Of a DNA stretch of 63,410 bases, positions 8,230 to 17,285 are shown one piece after another. Positions within the stretch are counted from its first letter, which is position 1. Every line of letters begins with the position of its first letter. The stretch is from a virus: positions 1 through 63,410 of IMG/VR virus record IMGVR_UViG_3300010375_000021. The stretch is one strand, 5' to 3'. Under the pieces are notes generated by a model. The model had not been told where the DNA came from. It saw nothing but the letters and a program-made list of their open reading frames with translations, and did no database searches. The translations under genes were made by a program, and so were the position numbers.

Positions 8230-8787
8230 TTATACCCCTTTCGCCGGTGTTGAACCGGTGTCACTAGCAGGTGCTACGGGTGCGCCACCTGACTGATTGG
8301 CTTTGAGCGCAGCGTCTTCATCGTCCCGTTTTTTCTGGAGCGCCTCGGCGTCGGCTTTGATCTGGGCGTCCTCGGCAGCGCGGGCGTTGGTAAGTGCTGC
8401 CTGCTGCTCTGACGTGCGAGTCTGGGCATCCTCGGCGGTACGAGCTTTTGCCCGTTCGTCAGCGGCTGTTTTGAGTTCGTCATCTTCGTCAGCGCGTGCC
8501 TTTTTACGCGCCTCTGCGGCAAGGCGTACATCTTCCTGAGCAGCGTCCAGTCCATGAGCGTGTCCCAGGTGAACAAGGAGGTCGGTCAGGAAGCGCCCGA
8601 GATGGAAGTCTTGCTGGCTGATCGCTGCTGCCTGCGCACGCAGTCCCGCAAAGTCCTCAGGTGACATCTTCATGTCAGCCTTTGGCGCAGATTTGGTCTC
8701 CTCTGATTGGGCTGGTTTGTTTTCCTGATCCTGTACTGGCGTGTTGTCCGAGGTGCCAGGATCAACCGGGGAATCTTTCTTTGCCAT
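8230..8787 (-). CDS. Charged coiled-coil protein next to the capsid gene
   Basis: A 185-residue protein with a disordered Pro/Ser/Glu N-terminus, one helical segment near residues 45-80 (PEDFAGLRAQAAAISQQDFH) and then a long Ala/Glu/Arg/Lys coiled coil made of imperfect repeats of the type ARTAEDAQTR. The C-terminus is Gly/Pro/Ala-rich. It follows the capsid gene by 16 bases. It could be an internal head protein or decoration protein. No family recognised. Confidence 0.6.
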   Translation of the reverse strand: MAKKDSPVDPGTSDNTPVQDQENKPAQSEETKSAPKADMKMSPEDFAGLRAQAAAISQQDFHLGRFLTDLLVHLGHAHGLDAAQEDVRLAAEARKKARADEDDELKTAADERAKARTAEDAQTRTSEQQAALTNARAAEDAQIKADAEALQKKRDDEDAALKANQSGGAPVAPASDTGSTPAKGV

Positions 8788-8803
8788 TGCTGTATCCTTT
8801 CGC

Positions 8804-9814
8804 CTACGACATTTTGATCCCGTAGATACGGCCCAGAGAGCGTGTTGACTGGTTCATGAGCCCCACACTCCAGTCGATCAGCGTTCGATAGATCACGCCG
8901 GAATTCAAAAGGCCCAGATCCTGCACGTTGATGTCATCGAACTGCCACCCGAAGAAATGGTCAGTACCGTAATTGACCCCATACACACTGGAATAGGTGC
9001 CGCCTGTATCTGCAAGCCCGGTGGAAAGCTCGGTATTGGTGATAATCCTTGTAGCCTGATCAGCCTTATAGCCGATATCCCGAATAACCGCACCTTTGTA
9101 CATCTCGACGGTACGGTTGAACTGATCTTTGGTGATGTCAAAGCCGCCAGAGGTACCCATCAGGCGAATAACGAAGGGAATGCGCCGTCGCATGACCTCA
9201 TTCATATAGAGGGTTACGCCCTCCCCTGAGGGGGAATCAACAGACCAAAGGAGTTGATCAAGAAATTCGAGGAATTTATTCGCGGTGGCTTGCGTGGCTG
9301 CCGCTTGCGTCAGATCGACACCGCCGCCGTTAACCAGGTTTTCGGGCCTGACGCCAAAGGTGCCACCGTTCGCGATACGGTACTTCAATCCTACGGGTGC
9401 ATTTACGTCGCCGGTGATGTGGTCATTGGAGATGAACTTATAGTTCACGTCGTAAGTGAGCGCCTTTAAGTAAGCGCCAACCTGCATGGCACGCGGGTCC
9501 ATGATAGCGTTCTCGTCCTGCACATACACCTTGTCTACATCGATGCTGTTGCGGATAAGATACACCTGCTCCTGGTAGGCAGTAGGAGTGCCCTTGGTAG
9601 TCACTGGCTCAGCGTTCAGCGGGCTCCAGTTTATTGAGGGGAGGTTGCCCTCAAAGCGTACACCGCTGGCCACGAGGCTTTTTTTGCTGAGAAGTGGAAT
9701 GTCCTGAATGACGTTATCATTCTGAATCAGACTATATGTTACTGCTCGCACTGCTGGACTATTGCTATTAAGCGCGTAGTCAGCAAGGTTTGTCGCGTTA
9801 GCGGATACTGCCAT
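8804..9814 (-). CDS. Major capsid protein
   Basis: Start chosen at ATG 9814 (MAVSANATNLADYALNS), preceded by GAGAG; an upstream in-frame ATG at 9871 would add 19 atypical residues. The 336-residue product contains EGNLPSINWSPLNAEP, GAYLKALTYDVNYKFISND and GEGVTLYMNEVMRRRI, the pattern of capsid proteins of the large Chloroflexi/actinobacterial phage group with an encapsulin-like HK97 fold. It follows the scaffold gene directly. Confidence 0.85.
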   Translation of the reverse strand: MAVSANATNLADYALNSNSPAVRAVTYSLIQNDNVIQDIPLLSKKSLVASGVRFEGNLPSINWSPLNAEPVTTKGTPTAYQEQVYLIRNSIDVDKVYVQDENAIMDPRAMQVGAYLKALTYDVNYKFISNDHITGDVNAPVGLKYRIANGGTFGVRPENLVNGGGVDLTQAAATQATANKFLEFLDQLLWSVDSPSGEGVTLYMNEVMRRRIPFVIRLMGTSGGFDITKDQFNRTVEMYKGAVIRDIGYKADQATRIITNTELSTGLADTGGTYSSVYGVNYGTDHFFGWQFDDINVQDLGLLNSGVIYRTLIDWSVGLMNQSTRSLGRIYGIKMS

Positions 9815-9899
9815 AATGCTACTCTCAATCACCCTCTGCACAAGCACTCCCCGTAGCGAGTGACTGAGCACAAAGTACTAAAAGTTCAGTTGTTCGTTT

Positions 9900-10538
9900 T
9901 TAACGGGACCATTTCAGGTCTTCAAGTGTTATCTGCTTCCCAGGTGCCAGAGTGCCAGGCGGAAGTATGTTCGTGCGTCCTGGATTGCCAACAGGAGTAT
10001 AAGGGACAGCGGACGCAGCACTCGGCGCTGGAGCGGGTGTTGCGAGCACAGGTGGTTCAGCGGCTTGGGGCGCAAAGATCGGATGTGCCTTGATCAATGC
10101 CTCAAACGCCTTATCAAGGTTGGTGGGCATCCCATCATCGCCAATTTCGAGTTTATCTTTAATAGCTAGCGCCGCAAGATCGGGGTCAATAATCCCCTTT
10201 GCGAGTGCCGCCATTTTTATTTCTGCAAGGATTACTCGTTGCTGAACCTGCTGAGTTCGCTGCTCTGCTTCGGCTGCACGCTTTTCTGCCTTTGCAACTT
10301 CCGCCTTTGACCGCTCAACATCGTCGAGTGTCGCCAGGCGTTTTGTTTCTTCGGCGTCCTCGAATGCTTTGAGCCGCTTACGCAGATTGACCGCTTCTGA
10401 GCGCAGTTTGCGTGCTTCTTCCAGGGATATGGTTTCTGTGCCGTCACCCGCCAGGGGTTCAGGGTTGGCCGCCAGGGCCGGGGCTGTCACAGGAGTAGCC
10501 GCCGGGGCTGCTGATGTGGTTGGATCATTTGTTGCCAT
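9900..10538 (-). CDS. Capsid scaffolding protein
   Basis: The 212-residue product has a low-complexity Ala/Pro N-terminus, a long charged coiled coil at residues about 37-95 (EEARKLRSEAVNLRKRLKAFEDAEE) and a helical segment KMAALAKGIIDPDLAALAI. The end is basic (LEDLKWSR), typical for scaffolds that bind capsid protein through a C-terminal helix. The layout resembles minor structural GP20/DUF4355-like scaffolds. It lies immediately upstream of the capsid gene. Confidence 0.75.
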   Translation of the reverse strand: MATNDPTTSAAPAATPVTAPALAANPEPLAGDGTETISLEEARKLRSEAVNLRKRLKAFEDAEETKRLATLDDVERSKAEVAKAEKRAAEAEQRTQQVQQRVILAEIKMAALAKGIIDPDLAALAIKDKLEIGDDGMPTNLDKAFEALIKAHPIFAPQAAEPPVLATPAPAPSAASAVPYTPVGNPGRTNILPPGTLAPGKQITLEDLKWSR

Positions 10539-10590
10539 TAGCGTACATTATTCCTTTGCTCTTGTCAATGATAGTCGTCAATCCGCTTTA

Positions 10591-10650
10591 CTATTTCGTG
10601 GATAACGCGCCCGAGTCCTTGTGGCTTATCGGCTCATTCCACCATTTCAT
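10591..10650 (-). CDS. Possible 19-residue peptide
   Basis: In the 123-base gap between the exonuclease and scaffold genes, AAGGAG lies eight bases before ATG 10650. The frame encodes MKWWNEPISHKDSGALSTK and stops at 10591. The ribosome site is good but the product is very short. It may be a leader peptide or chance. Confidence 0.3.
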   Translation of the reverse strand: MKWWNEPISHKDSGALSTK

Positions 10651-10661
10651 GTGGTGTCTCC

Positions 10662-11258
10662 TTATTGCCACGCGTCATTCCTGACGAGATAGCCCCATAA
10701 CTTCTTGATATGACGAGCGTCGGCAAGGGCATTGTGCTGTCCCCCTTCTTGTGGTGGTAACTCTTCGTCAAAGATACTGCGCTCATCGAGAACGTGTTGG
10801 AGGTCATGAATGTAGTGAGGCCAACCTCGCGGTAAATCCATCATCGTGCCAAACAATTGGCAGAACGCAACCCAATCATAGCCAGCGCACCATCCCCACA
10901 ATTCAAATCCGTCGCTCGGATTGAAGAATACACTAACATCATGCTTCATCTGTTCCCGTGTACGCCATGGGCAATTATGGACAAGACCGCGTTGTCGGTC
11001 TACGCATTGACCATACCTTTGGTGCTCAGCCCTATCAGTGCGATAAAGACCAGATATCCCCAGCACTGATGCATGTGACGACGGACAGGTCAATAGATGA
11101 GTAAGCATGTTTTCCTTCACCCATACAGAGGCTTTTCGGTGGTCAAACTCAACCGATTGGGCATAGTATTCTCTGCCATCCTCGCATACAATTCCGATGC
11201 TGACCAGGTCGATCTCGCGTCCGGTATCGATGAACTCTGTGTCAATGAAGTAACGCAT
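10662..11258 (-). CDS. 3'-5' exoribonuclease (RNase AS / DEDD family)
   Basis: Start chosen at ATG 11258, giving MRYFIDTEFIDTG. D6 and E8 of DTEF are the first DEDDh metal ligands. SIGIVCEDGREYYA and GWCAGYDWVAFCQLFG carry the second and third motif regions, and HNALADARHIKKLW holds the final His/Asp. This matches the small RNase AS-type exonucleases seen in actinobacteria and phages, which act on structured or adenylated RNA. It is the first enzyme gene downstream of the small-gene block between portal and scaffold. Catalytic residues appear complete. Confidence 0.8.
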   Translation of the reverse strand: MRYFIDTEFIDTGREIDLVSIGIVCEDGREYYAQSVEFDHRKASVWVKENMLTHLLTCPSSHASVLGISGLYRTDRAEHQRYGQCVDRQRGLVHNCPWRTREQMKHDVSVFFNPSDGFELWGWCAGYDWVAFCQLFGTMMDLPRGWPHYIHDLQHVLDERSIFDEELPPQEGGQHNALADARHIKKLWGYLVRNDAWQ

Positions 11259-11262
11259 CGTT

Positions 11263-11466
11263 TTATTGGTCCTCCCCAAAGTCTTCCGCAATCACCGTGA
11301 TAAGCATGGCGTTGCCGCCAGCAGGGTGTGTAGTCGTGACAACATTGAATAGCCGAACTTCGTGACCCAGATGTTCCACCATCAATGCGAGTACTTTGTC
11401 GATAGTTCGCTTGATTGATTCCGGATCAAACTCACACGTTCCAGTCGCGTGATAACGTTGGCGCAT
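11263..11466 (-). CDS. Hypothetical 67-residue protein
   Basis: A small soluble protein (MRQRYHATGTCEFDPESIKRT, later EVRLFNVVTTTHPAGGNAMLITVIAEDF) ending four bases upstream of the exonuclease start. It has an alpha-beta pattern but no recognised family. Tight packing with neighbours supports expression as part of the late operon. Confidence 0.6.
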   Translation of the reverse strand: MRQRYHATGTCEFDPESIKRTIDKVLALMVEHLGHEVRLFNVVTTTHPAGGNAMLITVIAEDFGEDQ

Positions 11467-11467
11467 C

Positions 11468-11947
11468 CTACCGCTCCGTCATCCGTCGCACTGCCGCCAG
11501 TCCGTTTTGATATGCCCTTGTGGTTGCCTGCATCAGGTCAGCGTATGCCTGCCGCAGCGCAAATACCTCGCCAATGGCATCTTCCAGGATCTGCGGGCTG
11601 TCATCGTCCTGCGGGCGGCGTTGTCCACTGGCAAGCAATGCCAACGCCCTGCGCATCTCGTCCTCAGTGCGCCTGCGCTGGATTGGCGCAACACGGACAG
11701 TATCACCTCGCAGATCGGCTATGAGCATGTTGGAGGTGAGCAGTTGCGTGCGCAGCGTCTGGACCTGATCGCTCAGGGTGTTGATGTCGTGCCGCAATCC
11801 GCCTAGCCATTCATCTGAGGTTGGCGGTTCTATCTTTACGTCTTGCATGGTACTCGCTTTCTTTAGTTGTGGCCTATGTCGTGATCGTGCTGGCTTTTTG
11901 TTAGCGGGCAATGCCAGTGGTGAGAGTGGTTCAATCTCGTTTGTCAC
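11468..11947 (-). CDS. Hypothetical coiled-coil protein
   Basis: The frame opens at GTG 11947. A later ATG at 11848 (MQDVKIEPPTSDEW) has the same upstream motif GAAAGCGAG seen before several other genes here and may be the real start, giving 126 residues. The product has heptad-like helices (HDINTLSDQVQTLRTQLLT; ALRQAYADLMQATTRAY) and no enzymatic motif. Unknown function. Confidence 0.6.
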   Translation of the reverse strand: MTNEIEPLSPLALPANKKPARSRHRPQLKKASTMQDVKIEPPTSDEWLGGLRHDINTLSDQVQTLRTQLLTSNMLIADLRGDTVRVAPIQRRRTEDEMRRALALLASGQRRPQDDDSPQILEDAIGEVFALRQAYADLMQATTRAYQNGLAAVRRMTER

Positions 11948-12257
11948 GCGTTGACCCTTTCTCTGTAGCCATGTTTAGCGATTCCAGATACATGCTCATG
12001 TGCCTCTCGTTCTGTTTCTCGGTGTAAGCATTCACTCGCTCTATACTGGCTTTCTGCCAATCAATCCAGTCCTGGTTCTGTTCGAAAAGTCGCTGGCTGT
12101 GGCTTTTGTCCCACTCCCTTGTTTCTTTGTTGACTTGCTCAACCTCCGTGCGCCACTGTACGTTCATTTCAACCCACTTGCGGTTGATAGCGTTGCTCTC
12201 CTCTAATGCAGAGGCAATCCGCTCCAAATAGTCGGTCCACTCAAGTTTATCGCTCAT
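11931..12257 (-). CDS. Hypothetical Trp/Glu-rich helical protein
   Basis: A 108-residue, highly charged and probably fully helical protein with regularly spaced Trp residues (RKWVEMNVQWRTEV, TREWDKSH, QDWIDWQKASIERV). It overlaps the upstream gene by four bases (ATGA). It resembles small coiled-coil phage proteins of unknown role. Confidence 0.6.
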   Translation of the reverse strand: MSDKLEWTDYLERIASALEESNAINRKWVEMNVQWRTEVEQVNKETREWDKSHSQRLFEQNQDWIDWQKASIERVNAYTEKQNERHMSMYLESLNMATEKGSTRDKRD

Positions 12258-12463
12258 GTATCGCTCGCTTTCTCAGATAAACATAGTCCAACAATCATAT
12301 CTACCGCTTTGGCAAGTGTGCGACCCATCTCAGCATCCATCACGACCTTGCCGTCTTCACGTACTTCAAGCGGTTCAACGTCTACCCAGGATGTGCCATT
12401 GAACTTTTGCAGCGTAGCACTTCGTATTTTGCCATCACTGGTGAACGTCGTTATGCGATACAT
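12254..12463 (-). CDS. Hypothetical 69-residue protein
   Basis: A small protein starting MYRITTFTSDGKIRSATLQK with a beta-rich N-terminus followed by a helix (AEMGRTLAKAVDMIVGLCLSE). It is followed by a four-base overlap with the next gene. No recognised family. Confidence 0.6.
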   Translation of the reverse strand: MYRITTFTSDGKIRSATLQKFNGTSWVDVEPLEVREDGKVVMDAEMGRTLAKAVDMIVGLCLSEKASDT

Positions 12464-12643
12464 CTACGATCCCCTCTTCTTCGCTGGTACTTTCTTGAGT
12501 CGTGGATTCTTCTTCTTTGCCGCATGTGATGCGTTGCGCGTGCTACTCGCCAGGATAGCGCCCGCTGCTTTCATCGATACTCCGGATTTGCGGGCTATGC
12601 TGGCCTGTGCGCCCTTAAAACCGGGATGGGCCTTACCTGCCAT
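12464..12643 (-). CDS. Small basic phage protein (HPGFKGAQ family)
   Basis: Start chosen at ATG 12643, seven bases after AGGAG. The 59-residue product begins MAGKAHPGFKGAQASIARKSG and contains AGAILASSTRNASHAAKKKNPRLKKV. This pattern recurs in small basic phage proteins of unknown function. The strong positive charge suggests nucleic acid binding. Confidence 0.65.
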   Translation of the reverse strand: MAGKAHPGFKGAQASIARKSGVSMKAAGAILASSTRNASHAAKKKNPRLKKVPAKKRGS

Positions 12644-13028
12644 GATCGTTCTCCTTTGCTTCTGCTTCATGGGCTAATCGCTCTAACTCGGGGCTCTCCT
12701 GGATAAGCCAGTCACGCAGGGAGATGGCTTGATGCGGGAATAAGTCCATTGATGGACGATTCGCATGATCAATACGTACCATAGGCTTATTTATCCAGGG
12801 ATCAGTGGCGTGACGAACATGGGGAGCAAGTCCCTCTGCATTCGGACCTAGCCAACCATCATGCTTCTGTGATGGCTCAGGATGCCCTGGACATAGCCGA
12901 ATCGGCTCGCTCATCTGACCAGGATCTACACTGATGCTGTGTGGGCTGAGTTCCCGAAACTCGATCGTGTACGCAATGCGTTTCCATCCCCCGCATATCG
13001 GGCATAGGTCATTCTCTTGTTCGCTCAA
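12633..13028 (-). CDS. Zinc-ribbon-type hypothetical protein
   Basis: The start is TTG 13028, overlapping the upstream stop (TTGA), with GGAG about ten bases before; an earlier start at 13076 would overlap that gene by 52 bases. The 131-residue product starts MSEQENDLCPICGGW and has a second CPGH, so a C-x2-C...C-x2-H metal site is plausible. The remainder has no recognised family. Confidence 0.6.
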   Translation of the reverse strand: MSEQENDLCPICGGWKRIAYTIEFRELSPHSISVDPGQMSEPIRLCPGHPEPSQKHDGWLGPNAEGLAPHVRHATDPWINKPMVRIDHANRPSMDLFPHQAISLRDWLIQESPELERLAHEAEAKENDHGR

Positions 13029-13237
13029 TCTCGTTCCATCTCCTCTCGCTGCGCCTTGATGTAGCACGACTGACACCAGTGGTCCACATCGGAGAGTTGG
13101 TTATAGGACTCGCTCACCGTGCCGACTACCACTACGGCAAGTGCCCCGCATTCGCATTCAAGACGGCCACCGCTACGCAAATAAATCATGACCGGTTGCC
13201 AGCGGCTGGTACCCTCGGTATTGCCCTCTGCGCTCAA
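13025..13237 (-). CDS. Small zinc-ribbon protein
   Basis: The 70-residue product has a CxC pair (LECECGALA) and a CxxC pair (WCQSCYIKA), which could hold one zinc ion. It overlaps both neighbours by four bases, so it is part of a translationally coupled chain. Function unknown. Confidence 0.6.
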   Translation of the reverse strand: MSAEGNTEGTSRWQPVMIYLRSGGRLECECGALAVVVVGTVSESYNQLSDVDHWCQSCYIKAQREEMERD

Positions 13238-13545
13238 CTCGATTGCTCCTTTGGTAGTTCGGTCAGGTCTGGGATATAAGGAATGACATCCTCTAGTCTT
13301 TGAGTGCCAGAGAACATATTTATGAGATGTGGAACCAACCCAAGTACATGTTCTGCCATCCCATAGGCGTGTTTAGCAATGATAGGTTCCACAACCTGCG
13401 CAATCTTTTCGGGGGTCCAGTTGCACATAAGGCAACCATCAGCGATTTCATGCTCTGCCTCAAGCGCTTCCAATGTGGCGGTTATTTCATCCCAGACACC
13501 CTTAGCAAAGCCCATAAATTGTGTATCGCGTGGATTCTCGCTCAT
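13234..13545 (-). CDS. Hypothetical helical protein
   Basis: A 103-residue mostly helical protein (DEITATLEALEAEHEIADG, HAYGMAEHVLGLVPHLINMF). It overlaps its neighbours by four bases on both sides. No recognised family. Confidence 0.6.
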   Translation of the reverse strand: MSENPRDTQFMGFAKGVWDEITATLEALEAEHEIADGCLMCNWTPEKIAQVVEPIIAKHAYGMAEHVLGLVPHLINMFSGTQRLEDVIPYIPDLTELPKEQSS

Positions 13546-13775
13546 TCCTCTGCCTGCTTTCTCGACTTGCGAGACAATGCCACTGGCGAGCCCGCATCTG
13601 GCTTCTTGGGCAGGCTCTGTGCAAGCTTCTCTGCATCCTCCTGTGTCATCTCCAGACGCAACCCGAGCGCATCTTCGGCGGTCAGAATGTCTAGAAAGAC
13701 GGTGTTACCATCCCACCATACCTCTAGCTTGCTCGGCGGAATGTGGATAGTGGAGCCGAATGTGATTGCTCTCAT
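13542..13775 (-). CDS. Hypothetical 77-residue protein
   Basis: Starts MRAITFGSTIHIPPSKLEVWW with a beta-type N-terminus, then an amphipathic helix and a basic tail (SRKSRKQAEE). Overlaps the portal stop by four bases, so it is translated directly after the portal. No recognised family. Confidence 0.6.
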   Translation of the reverse strand: MRAITFGSTIHIPPSKLEVWWDGNTVFLDILTAEDALGLRLEMTQEDAEKLAQSLPKKPDAGSPVALSRKSRKQAEE

Positions 13776-15301
13776 GGCTGCGTCCCTCCACTGGTGGGTG
13801 CCGGTTGCCCTGGTTTCGCTGGCTCTGGCTGATTGGGTAGTGACGGTGCAGCAGGCACAGCAGCCGGGAATGACGTTGCTGTTTTTTGTGCTTGCTCCAA
13901 TGCCTGAGCATCTTCAGCCAATGAGAGTGCTAACTCCTCTTTGGGGTCATACCCCAACTCTCTCATCAATGTTTGGTCTGATACCCCGATCTCTTTCTTA
14001 GAAACCGCTGTTTGCACCGAGCCAAGGTCATCTTTCGGTAGCGGGGATTGCCAGGAGAGTTCGATGTCAATCTCGCCACTCAGCCCGTTGAGTACCAGCA
14101 ACGCCTTGCTCACATCGATAATCATCTTCCCATAGGTACACCGCTTGGTGTCGGTTTTGTTGAGCAGCGGCTGATACAGCAACTCGATCGTAACACCTGA
14201 GACGGTTCCGCGTGGCATGTCCTTCAATCGCCCGATAGCCACACCTGGCACCGCGCTCATTTCGTCGATGTTGCTGCGCAGATCATCCGCGAATGACAAG
14301 GCTTTCTCAATCTCTGTATGCAACTGGACTGCGGTGATTTTACTTTCAGGCAAGGGGAGCACAATGATCTTACCCGTCTTAATGTCGATCACTGACTGAC
14401 CCACGCCACCTGCATACAGGATAGGATTGCCATAGAACCAGAGCCCCTGCTTGATATCCGATTCAGTGCTGTTGAGCGCCTTGTTTACGCCAATAATGTC
14501 CTCAGTGATATCCGGGTACCCCCAGAAGTCATTGGGCCTGGGCAGATTTTGATTGCTGAATAGCGGCGGAAACGGGTACGCCCACACAATCGGAGCGCCT
14601 GATGGTGTCCATTGCCCGCGCTCTCCTTTACGCGACCAGTGCTGAATTGACCAGGTGACATCCTCGTCCAGACCCTCCGCATCACTATCTCCATATCCAT
14701 CATTGCCCTCGTCTGTGGTCGGATCGACGCGCACGATCTCCTCACGATAGAAGATCTGCTGGGGGTGTCCGTTCACCTTCTCCGATACAGAATATTCAAT
14801 ACAATAGAGTAAGACTGTCTCACAGTCCTGCGGCGCAGTCTTCACGAAAACGATACTGGGATCGACCACCACCAGACGAAATGAGCGCTTGCCACTCTTT
14901 ACAATGCGTAGAAATGCCTGGCCTGCCATCGCGCCATTCATGTCCAGTTTTTGCAAGAGTGGGATACGCGCTTCCTTGCGCCCCCACGTCTTATCGATAA
15001 TCTGCTGTGCTTTCGCAGGCGCACTTTTCTCCACCGAGATCCCCAGTTCCTTGCCAAAGAGCGCATCTCTGCCAGGGTTGACCACGCCTTTGCAGTGGTT
15101 GGTCATAACGTTGTTGTCAGTGCCATCGGGAAGTTTCTTGAGCGGCGGGTCGAGTTCACCATCGTAGGCGACCCAGGCATCGCGAATCCGTTGCTGTCTC
15201 GCTCGGTCCTCATCGCTAATCTCATAGACGGGTTGCGCGAGCGTGGCAAGATCGGGGAGCCTCTGTACTGGCATACGTGATAGAGTGGGCGTTTGTGTCA
15301 T
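13772..15301 (-). CDS. Portal protein
   Basis: The 509-residue size is usual for a portal. Motifs include the N-terminal NNVMTNHCKGVVNPGRDALFG region, a long central helix-turn-helix part (KALNSTESDIKQGLWFYGNP) and VPGVAIGRLKDMPRGTVSGVTIELLY, which fits the phiNIT1/SPP1-like stem and wing. The C-terminal tail is Pro/Ala-rich. It directly follows the large terminase, and head genes lie downstream. Confidence 0.85.
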   Translation of the reverse strand: MTQTPTLSRMPVQRLPDLATLAQPVYEISDEDRARQQRIRDAWVAYDGELDPPLKKLPDGTDNNVMTNHCKGVVNPGRDALFGKELGISVEKSAPAKAQQIIDKTWGRKEARIPLLQKLDMNGAMAGQAFLRIVKSGKRSFRLVVVDPSIVFVKTAPQDCETVLLYCIEYSVSEKVNGHPQQIFYREEIVRVDPTTDEGNDGYGDSDAEGLDEDVTWSIQHWSRKGERGQWTPSGAPIVWAYPFPPLFSNQNLPRPNDFWGYPDITEDIIGVNKALNSTESDIKQGLWFYGNPILYAGGVGQSVIDIKTGKIIVLPLPESKITAVQLHTEIEKALSFADDLRSNIDEMSAVPGVAIGRLKDMPRGTVSGVTIELLYQPLLNKTDTKRCTYGKMIIDVSKALLVLNGLSGEIDIELSWQSPLPKDDLGSVQTAVSKKEIGVSDQTLMRELGYDPKEELALSLAEDAQALEQAQKTATSFPAAVPAAPSLPNQPEPAKPGQPAPTSGGTQP

Positions 15302-15312
15302 GGCTTCCTCCC

Positions 15313-16653
15313 TTAATAGACCCTGGTGCTATAGGTAACGTCGGTTGGTCGGATATCGCGTGCGCAGAGATACCTATCGGCATCCATCCCATGATCGTCC
15401 TCTTTAACTGGGGCATCACCCTTTTTCTGTCCACCGCGCGTATCCCACACATACGAGGGGAACTCTTCAATGGTACAGGTTGGCTTTTTTGCTCGAACAA
15501 GCTCCTGATCGCGCTCCACAAGACAATCCTCAAAATACATCAGGCGCGGTCTATGATCGCCTGCGGGGCGTAAACGTGCAGCCATAGCCTGTATGCCCTC
15601 AGCCACAGCTTTGTGCGCAGGTGTGGTAAGTATACCAGTGTGCCTGGTGAACGTCTCGCGCCCTTCTGCATCATGATCTGCATAAATCACGCGTGGTAGG
15701 GGATCGCCTCCCTGCTGTCCCCAGCGCGAGAGTTGCTTAACCTGTCTTGCGTGCTCCTCAACTAACCGCTTTGTCATGTAGATTTCACGATAGCAGTAGT
15801 AGCGCCCATCAGGGTCTTCTGCGTACCACTTTGCAACGAAGGGGTTTACGTATCCGAAGTCCAGAGACATGTAGCGCGGCCACGCCAGGGGGATATCAAA
15901 ACGCTTAATGACGTTATGAGCCCGATCAAAGCTGTCTTCGTAGACTGTCCCCTCAGCTGCTGCCCAGATGCCATAGCGGTAGCGAGCGAGACGAACGCCC
16001 GTCAGGCCACCCAGGATACCGAAGATGTAGCGCCTGCCTTCTTCTGTCCAGTCCTGCGTATGTAAGTCGAAATAGCGCGGATTGTCTTCATGCCGGGAAA
16101 GCAAGCGCGTCGTGATGCCAGCATTCATTCTCAGGTTGAGCCAGTGCTCCGGTGCGTCGGGGTTAAAATCCATAATTACTTGCTGCCAGGGCATTACTCC
16201 TTTGCGGAGACGCATGCGAGCAAATTCTAAATGATCTATCTCGCACTCAGTCGCCTCATTGATATATACCCCGTCACATTCAAAGCTCTTGAGTCGCCCT
16301 GGTCGATCTAGTCCATTGACGGCGAGGAAGCTCCCATTGGGATAGATAAATCCGGCAGGTTTGACCTTATTGCCACCGAAATAATAAACGCCCTCATGCT
16401 CATTCAGCACGTCGTTCTGATACGTGGACATCGCAGAGGCTGCCAGGTCGGTATTGTAGCGACGAGTGACTAGCCACTTCGCACCGGGATAAGTGAGCAA
16501 GAGAATATGGATATAGTAGAGTATCCCGAAAGTTTTGCCTGTACCCGCAGGCCCATCGATCCCCACCTCGGTATCGTGACAGGACCCGAGTTGCCACACA
16601 CCACCGCGTATCTCAGGCGAGGGAATATGCAGTTCTTGAATGGTGACGTTCAT
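15313..16653 (-). CDS. terL: Terminase large subunit
   Basis: Start chosen at ATG 16653, overlapping the small subunit stop (ATGA). The 446-residue product has the P-loop GPAGTGKT at residues 34-41, a Walker B-type CDGVYINEATE and an RNase H-type nuclease half beginning SLDFGYVNPF. Later acidic sites include YADHDAEGRE and DDHGMDADRY. It should translocate DNA into the prohead and cut it. Motifs appear complete. Confidence 0.92.
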   Translation of the reverse strand: MNVTIQELHIPSPEIRGGVWQLGSCHDTEVGIDGPAGTGKTFGILYYIHILLLTYPGAKWLVTRRYNTDLAASAMSTYQNDVLNEHEGVYYFGGNKVKPAGFIYPNGSFLAVNGLDRPGRLKSFECDGVYINEATECEIDHLEFARMRLRKGVMPWQQVIMDFNPDAPEHWLNLRMNAGITTRLLSRHEDNPRYFDLHTQDWTEEGRRYIFGILGGLTGVRLARYRYGIWAAAEGTVYEDSFDRAHNVIKRFDIPLAWPRYMSLDFGYVNPFVAKWYAEDPDGRYYCYREIYMTKRLVEEHARQVKQLSRWGQQGGDPLPRVIYADHDAEGRETFTRHTGILTTPAHKAVAEGIQAMAARLRPAGDHRPRLMYFEDCLVERDQELVRAKKPTCTIEEFPSYVWDTRGGQKKGDAPVKEDDHGMDADRYLCARDIRPTDVTYSTRVY

Positions 16654-17285
16654 GGGTTCGTTGCCTCCACGACAGGCGGAGGAAGTTGAAGCCACCCCTG
16701 CGGGACCTCGCGGATAATGACCAGGGGCTTTGCGGGTTCGTCGGCAGGTTTGTTCATTCCCATGAGTTCACGCCTGGCTTGGGAGATCTTGAGGATAAGA
16801 GAGGCGTCGGCGTGCTGATCTTCACTGAGTGGATGTTTGTGCTCATTGTCAATGGCGCGATCCCAGAAAGACTCATGCAATTTATCCAGGATCATAGATT
16901 CTTCCCTGCGCAACTCTTCTACATTCTCAACAACTACCCGCTCCAATTCGCGCATGATAGCGTTGCGGGCTGCCCCCGCATTGGCGTAACCGCACTGTTG
17001 CGCAATTTCTTCGTAGGTAAGCTTCTTCGCGCGCAAAGGAAGTGCTAGAGCGAGTCGCTGAACGGCATTCAGGTCGCGGCGTATTACCCCCTGGTGATTA
17101 CTGGTACCCGTAACTGGTAACTGAGGTGTAACTAATTCGGCTCTCTCAGGTGCAAACCACTGCTCTTTGGTTGCTCGTTTTTTGATAGCTTGTCGACTCA
17201 CGCCATACGCACGTTCCATCGCACTGAGGCTCATATTGCCATTCTCATACCGCGAGCGAATTGCTGACCAGTCTACCGTACTCAT
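16650..17285 (-). CDS. terS: Terminase small subunit
   Basis: This 211-residue protein begins with a helix-turn-helix region (MSTVDWSAIRSRYENGNMS, then MERAYGVSRQAIKKRATKE) typical of terminase small subunits. A second HTH-like stretch (TYEEIAQQCGYANAGAARNAI) and a long helix follow. It overlaps both the upstream methyltransferase gene and terL by four bases, so all three are coupled. It should recognise packaging DNA. Confidence 0.85.
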   Translation of the reverse strand: MSTVDWSAIRSRYENGNMSLSAMERAYGVSRQAIKKRATKEQWFAPERAELVTPQLPVTGTSNHQGVIRRDLNAVQRLALALPLRAKKLTYEEIAQQCGYANAGAARNAIMRELERVVVENVEELRREESMILDKLHESFWDRAIDNEHKHPLSEDQHADASLILKISQARRELMGMNKPADEPAKPLVIIREVPQGWLQLPPPVVEATNP